Source: Tabrizicola fusiformis (GTDB lineage: Bacteria; Pseudomonadota; Alphaproteobacteria; Rhodobacterales; Rhodobacteraceae). From it: a stretch of 64,000 nt of DNA. The notes below the pieces were generated by a model that saw only the letters and a program-made list of their open reading frames with translations, was not told the DNA's origin and searched no databases. Below, one piece after another: positions 60,217 through 64,000 of this stretch. Each line of letters starts with the position of its first letter. The stretch's first letter is position 1. A program made the translations under genes and the position numbers. The DNA is taken from positions 186,001 through 250,000 of the forward strand of contig NZ_JABUHN010000002.1 in assembly GCF_013328815.1 (NCBI RefSeq), given 5' to 3'.

Positions 60217-60321
60217 TTTCGGGCCACTCCCTCACGCAATGCTTGTGCCACGCGAAACCCGTGGTTATTCTTCCTGATGAACAAGTTTTATCCTCATTAA
60301 AGAGAGGCGCAAGGGAAAGCC

Positions 60322-62691
60322 ATGCTCGACACGCCCTATCCCCAGATCATCCCCGGCCCGCCGCGCCCCTCGCGCATCCTGACACCGCAGGCGCTGCAAC
60401 GCCACCCGGGGCGCGAACGGCATGTCGTGCCGGGCGCCGGGGTGGTGATGCTGCGGCTGGGACAGGGCGACCGGCTGACCCTGATCAATGACGAGGGGGG
60501 CCAGCCCGCCGAACTCGTTGCTGTGGCGCCGGACGGGCGGATCGACGCGGCGGTGCTGGGCCTTGCGCCCAACGGTCAGGCCGAGGGGCTGAAGGCGCTG
60601 CTCGCCGGGGGCGGTTCGGGCATGGGCGCGCTGCGGCGGGGAATTGCGGCGCGGGGGATTGATCTGGCGTCAGCGGGTTCGGTTCGGCTTTTTGCACCCG
60701 ACACGCCTGCCGGAGCGCGGGCCGAGATGACTGCGCTGGACGATGGCTGGCTGATCCTTGCCGCGCCGGGCCTGCCGATGGCCCCCGAGGCGCAGGATAC
60801 TGCCACACCGTTGACCCTGCTGGTGCAGCGTTCTAAGCCTGCACTGATCGGAAAACACGATCTGCCTGATCCGCTGGCAGACCCGGTGCTGGACCTGCGG
60901 GTGAAATCCGCCACCGCCGAAAGCTATTTCGTCAAGGCGGGCGACTATATCCAGATCCTCGATGTCGATGGCCGCCAATGCACGGATTTTCAATGCTTTG
61001 ACGCGCGCAAGCTGGACCGGGGCATTGAACATGCGCTGGACGTGACCACCTCGCGCACGCTGATGGGCCATGCCTATTCGATGCCGGGTCTGCATTCGAA
61101 ATACTTCGATCAGGACTGGGTGCCGCTGGTTGAGGTGGTGCAGGATACCGTGGGCCGCCATGACGCCTTTGCCATGGCCTGCGCCAGCAAATATTACGAT
61201 GACATCGGCTATCCGGGCCATGTGAACTGTTCGGACAATTTCAACGCCGCGCTGAAGGACCGCGGCGTGACGGCCCGTCCGGGCTGGATGGCCGTCAACA
61301 TGTTCTTCAACACCAATATCGACGCCCATGGCGTGCTGATCAGTGACGAACCCTGGAGCCGCCCGGGCGATTATGTGCTGCTGCGGGCGCTGACCGATAT
61401 CGTCTGCGTCAACTCTGCCTGCCCGGACGATACCTCACCGGCCAATGGCTGGTATCTGTCCGACATCCATGTGCGCACCTATTCGGGTGCCGAAAAGTTC
61501 AGCCGCGCCATCGCCTGGCGTCCTACCCCAGATTCGGAGCCGAAGATGACCAAGGAAACCGCCTTCCACGACCGCATCTCGGCGCGCACCCGCAATGTCT
61601 TGGAATACAAGGGCTATTGGCTGCCCCAGACCTATTCGCAGAACGGCGCGATCGAGGAATATTGGGCCTGCCGCGAAAAGGCGGTGGTGCTGGACCTGTC
61701 CCCGCTGCGCAAGTTCGAGGTGACCGGCCCGGATGCCGAGGCGCTGATGCAATGGGTGGTGACCCGCGACATGAAGAAGCTGTCGGCGGGGCAGGTGGTC
61801 TATTCCGCGATGTGCTATGAACATGGCGGCATGATCGACGACGGCACGGTGTTCCGGCTGGGCAAGGACCAGTTCCGCTGGATCGGCGGCGACGATTATT
61901 CCGGCATCTGGATTCGGGAACAGGCGGAAAAGCTGGGCCTGCGCGCCATGGTCCGTTCATCCACCGATCAGATGCACAATCTGGCGGTGCAGGGGCCGAA
62001 CAGCCGCGAGATTCTGCGCCGCATGGTCTGGACCGCGCCGCATCAGCCAACGATTGACGAATTGGGCTGGTTCCGCTTCACCGTGGCCCGTCTGGGCGGG
62101 CCGTCCGGGGCGCCCTTGGTGGTGTCGCGGACCGGCTATACCGGCGAGTTGGGCTTTGAAATCTTCTGTCATCCCAAGGATGGTTCTGCGGTTTATGATG
62201 CCGTCTGGGAACATGGCGGCGATCTGGGGCTGAAGCCGATGGGCCTTGCCGCGCTGGACATGGTGCGGATCGAGGCCGGGCTGATCTTTGCCGGCTATGA
62301 TTTCAGCGACCAGACCGACCCGTTCGAGGCGGGCATCGGCTTTACCGTGCCGCTGAAATCCAAGACCGACGATTTCATCGGACGCGAGGCGCTGATCCGC
62401 CGCAAGGACACCCCCAGCCGCAAGTTCGTCGGGCTTGAGATCGACAGCAATGTCGATGTCCATCACGGCGATTGCCTGCACATCGGCCGCGCGCAGGTGG
62501 GGGAGGTGACCTCTTCCATGCGCTCGCCGCTGCTGGGCAAGAACATTGCGCTGGCGCGGGTGGATGTGGCCCATGCCGACGTCGGCACGGCGATCGAGGT
62601 GGGCAAGCTGGACGGGCAGCAAAAGCGGCTTCCGGCGGTGATCGTGCCCTTGTCGCATTACGACCCGAAGAAGACCCGTCCGCAGGGCTGA
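60322..62691 (+). CDS. tdm: Trimethylamine N-oxide demethylase
   Basis: A 789-residue enzyme that splits TMAO to dimethylamine and formaldehyde, with a folate domain to catch the formaldehyde. Residues about 195-410 are the DUF1989 domain; its Cys residues lie at 220 and 225 (RQCTDFQCF), 303 (VNCSDNF) and 362 and 367 (DIVCVNSACPDD), several expected at the metal site. Residues about 420-785 are a GcvT-like domain (GYWLPQTYSQNGAIEEYWAC, LSRTGYTGE-type VSRTGYTGELGFEIFCH). The first 190 residues resemble a second, cysteine-free DUF1989-like unit. A 5-bp dyad CCACG/CGTGG (60248-60264) lies upstream. Confidence 0.94.
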   Translation: MLDTPYPQIIPGPPRPSRILTPQALQRHPGRERHVVPGAGVVMLRLGQGDRLTLINDEGGQPAELVAVAPDGRIDAAVLGLAPNGQAEGLKALLAGGGSGMGALRRGIAARGIDLASAGSVRLFAPDTPAGARAEMTALDDGWLILAAPGLPMAPEAQDTATPLTLLVQRSKPALIGKHDLPDPLADPVLDLRVKSATAESYFVKAGDYIQILDVDGRQCTDFQCFDARKLDRGIEHALDVTTSRTLMGHAYSMPGLHSKYFDQDWVPLVEVVQDTVGRHDAFAMACASKYYDDIGYPGHVNCSDNFNAALKDRGVTARPGWMAVNMFFNTNIDAHGVLISDEPWSRPGDYVLLRALTDIVCVNSACPDDTSPANGWYLSDIHVRTYSGAEKFSRAIAWRPTPDSEPKMTKETAFHDRISARTRNVLEYKGYWLPQTYSQNGAIEEYWACREKAVVLDLSPLRKFEVTGPDAEALMQWVVTRDMKKLSAGQVVYSAMCYEHGGMIDDGTVFRLGKDQFRWIGGDDYSGIWIREQAEKLGLRAMVRSSTDQMHNLAVQGPNSREILRRMVWTAPHQPTIDELGWFRFTVARLGGPSGAPLVVSRTGYTGELGFEIFCHPKDGSAVYDAVWEHGGDLGLKPMGLAALDMVRIEAGLIFAGYDFSDQTDPFEAGIGFTVPLKSKTDDFIGREALIRRKDTPSRKFVGLEIDSNVDVHHGDCLHIGRAQVGEVTSSMRSPLLGKNIALARVDVAHADVGTAIEVGKLDGQQKRLPAVIVPLSHYDPKKTRPQG

Positions 62692-62695
62692 TGCC

Positions 62696-63079
62696 ATGGA
62701 ACCGATGATCGACCGGATCGGCGGCGAAGCGGCGGTTCACCTGTTGGTGGACCGCTTCTATGACCTGATCGAGACCCTGCCGCAGGGCGCCGCGATCATG
62801 GACATGCATCTGCGCGGCCACGGTCTGAGCCATGTGCGGCCCGAGCAGTTCGCCTTCCTCTGCGGTTTTTTCGGCGGGCGGCGCTATTACCACGAACGCC
62901 ACGGCCATATGAACCTGCGCGAGATTCACGCCCATGTCGAAATCCGGGCGCAGGATGCCGAGGATTGGCTGGCTGTGATGGACCGTGCCATGGACGAAAC
63001 CGGCGTCGCCGAACCGATGCGCGGCCAGATTGCGGCAACCTTCCGCCGGGCGGCGCTGATGCTGGTGAACCGCGCCTGA
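62696..63079 (+). CDS. Group II truncated hemoglobin
   Basis: A 127-residue trHbO-type globin. Helix B carries VDRFYDLIETLP, the proximal His is His78 in LREIHAHVEI, and Trp91 (DWLAVMDRAMDE) is the G8 Trp that marks group II. The distal region GRRYYHERHGHMNL is also typical. Group II globins bind O2 tightly or act on reactive oxygen or nitrogen species. The start lies 4 bp after the tdm stop, so the two are almost surely co-translated. It may supply O2 to Tmm/Dmm or protect their metals; this is inference. Confidence 0.93.
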   Translation: MEPMIDRIGGEAAVHLLVDRFYDLIETLPQGAAIMDMHLRGHGLSHVRPEQFAFLCGFFGGRRYYHERHGHMNLREIHAHVEIRAQDAEDWLAVMDRAMDETGVAEPMRGQIAATFRRAALMLVNRA

Positions 63080-63149
63080 ATTGGTGCCTTGCCCTATTGA
63101 CCCCGGCCCGCCAATCCCCCACCTGAGGCGTAGAAACCGGAGTATCGCC

Positions 63150-63542
63150 ATGCGCCTTGCCCTTCTGACGGTCCTTGTCCTCGCCGCGGCGCCCGCCGCC
63201 GCATACACCACCCGGCTTGGCGAAAGGGTCGAGGCGCGCGGAGAGGGGCAGTTCGAGGTGCTGGCCTCGGCCGGGCAGGGGGCCGCGGCAAGCTGGTGTG
63301 CAGCGGGCGATTATGTGCTGCACCGGCTGGGCCTGCCGCCCGAAACCCGGATCTGGCGGCTGTCCGCGCCGCCGCGCGCCGCCGGGCAGGGCGTGACCTT
63401 CGGCCTTTCGGCGGCAGGTGCGCAGGGCAGCGGCCTGTTCAATTTCGGCTTCAAAGCGGGTGCGGAGACTGGGCTGACCGCCGCTTTTGCTGAAAACCTG
63501 TGCTTTGGCCTTGGGCCGATGCGGGCCGACCCCGAGAGTTGA
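63150..63542 (+). CDS. Small secreted protein of unknown function
   Basis: A 130-residue protein with a clear signal peptide (MRLALLTVLVLAAAPAAA, cleavage before YTT). The mature part has two cysteines (SWCAAGDYVL and ENLCFGLG), possibly a disulfide in the periplasm. A helix-poor, beta-rich fold is likely. I do not recognise the family. GGAG lies 7 bp before ATG 63150. It is 70 bp behind the globin gene and may be the last gene of that unit. Confidence 0.7.
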   Translation: MRLALLTVLVLAAAPAAAYTTRLGERVEARGEGQFEVLASAGQGAAASWCAAGDYVLHRLGLPPETRIWRLSAPPRAAGQGVTFGLSAAGAQGSGLFNFGFKAGAETGLTAAFAENLCFGLGPMRADPES

Positions 63543-63632
63543 TCGGGCAAAACCATGGCCGGGCAACGAACTCTCCCTATGGGCGAGTTTCTGGCCTTAT
63601 GGCTTTGTCTTAACTGGCCTCACAGCAATTTG

Positions 63633-63663
63633 TTGACACCGTCCCCCTGCGCGCGAGTAAGCT
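63633..63663 (+). promoter_or_regulatory. Candidate promoter of the binding-protein gene at the right edge
   Basis: TTGACA at 63633-63638 is followed by TAAGCT at 63658-63663 with a 19-bp spacer. The -35 box is perfect and the spacing is long. The rest of 63543-63798 shows no gene. Confidence 0.35.
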
Positions 63664-63798
63664 TGCCTTACTGACCGCGCAAAGGGGCGGTTTGTCGTGG
63701 TTTTGTCACGGATCGCCCCCCAGCCTGTGTCTGTCAAAAAGGGCAGCCTGCCTGCCTTACAAATCCGCGTCAGCGGAACAACTCAGGGAGCATCTACC

Positions 63799-64000
63799 GT
63801 GTCGAATTCCTCTTCGATCAGCCGCCGCGGCTTTCTCAAGCGGTCTGCTGCCGTGGGCGCGGGCGCATTGGCTGCGCCGGCCCTCATCTCGTCCAAGGCG
63901 CTGGCCTCGTCGGGCGAGCTGAACTTCGTGGGCTGGGCCGGGTATCCGGCGCTGGCCGAAAAGGTCTTTCCGGCCTTCACCGCCGCCACCGGCATCACCG
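63799..64000 (+). CDS. Tat-exported ABC transporter solute-binding protein, cut by window end
   Basis: Only the first 67 codons are in the window. The start is GTG 63799 with GGGAG upstream. A twin-arginine signal (ISRRGFLKRSAAVGAGALAA, then PALISSKALA) leads into SSGELNFVGWAGYPALAEKV, the opening of polyamine-type (PotD-like) binding proteins. The ligand cannot be told from this fragment. Trimethylamine oxide uptake by another family (TmoX) would look different, so I do not call it tmoX. Confidence 0.8.
   Translation, partial: MSNSSSISRRGFLKRSAAVGAGALAAPALISSKALASSGELNFVGWAGYPALAEKVFPAFTAATGIT

Noticed and set aside
63799-64000. TMAO-binding protein TmoX at the right edge
   Set aside because: The Tat signal and the opening residues fit a polyamine-type binding protein; TmoX belongs to a choline/betaine-type family with different sequence.
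1-64000. CRISPR arrays, insertion sequences or phage genes
   Set aside because: Reading both strands showed no regularly spaced repeats with spacers, no transposase or integrase motifs and no phage structural genes.

Overview
The window is GC-rich DNA (roughly two thirds G+C by eye) from an alphaproteobacterium, most likely a member of the Rhodobacteraceae. The basis is gene content and layout: a rhizobial/rhodobacterial-type L-rhamnose locus, Roseobacter-type trimethylamine genes (tmm, tdm, dmm, mgs/gmaS, mgd), and small family-specific proteins. No phage, IS element, CRISPR array or rRNA operon was seen. One tRNA (Cys, GCA) lies at 34663-34736 on the minus strand.

Layout. 1-5942 is a housekeeping stretch: a kynureninase-like PLP enzyme cut by the left edge, a protein-L-isoaspartate methyltransferase, a TolC-type outer membrane protein, a PopZ-like acidic protein, a small conserved protein and elongation factor P. 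6294-21076 is a sulfur-scavenging region on the plus strand. It holds three flavin-dependent luciferase-like monooxygenases, an M20 amidohydrolase, a GNAT acetyltransferase, a fused permease/ATPase amino-acid importer with two binding proteins, a CMD-like and a GST-like protein, a serine acetyltransferase, and a taurine-type ABC importer whose permease carries an extra extracytoplasmic domain. 21107-32884 is a complete L-rhamnose locus: rhaI and rhaD run leftward; rhaRSTPQUK and an lldD-type lactate dehydrogenase run rightward. Between the two arms is an ordered array of hexamer repeats around a 17-bp palindrome. 32877-34608 holds an AraC-type regulator divergent from a short-chain dehydrogenase.

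From 34917 to 63079 the window is dominated by methylated-amine catabolism. In chemical order: tmm oxidises trimethylamine to TMAO; tdm splits TMAO to dimethylamine and formaldehyde; dmmDABC demethylates dimethylamine; gmaS and mgsABC convert monomethylamine to gamma-glutamylmethylamide and N-methylglutamate; mgdABCD releases glutamate and transfers the C1 unit to folate. Two APC-type permeases, an XRE-cupin regulator and a GlxA-type AraC regulator are interspersed, as are a GST, a cupin, a universal stress protein, an EamA exporter and a group II truncated globin directly behind tdm. The right edge cuts a Tat-exported solute-binding protein.

The points I rate most worth checking are the organosulfur cluster (it resembles Bacillus alkylcysteine disposal operons but is arranged differently), the domain inserted in the taurine permease, the globin coupled to tdm, loss of the zinc ligands in the delta-type subunit MgdB, the set of tiny membrane proteins ahead of an APC permease, and the phased rhamnose operator.
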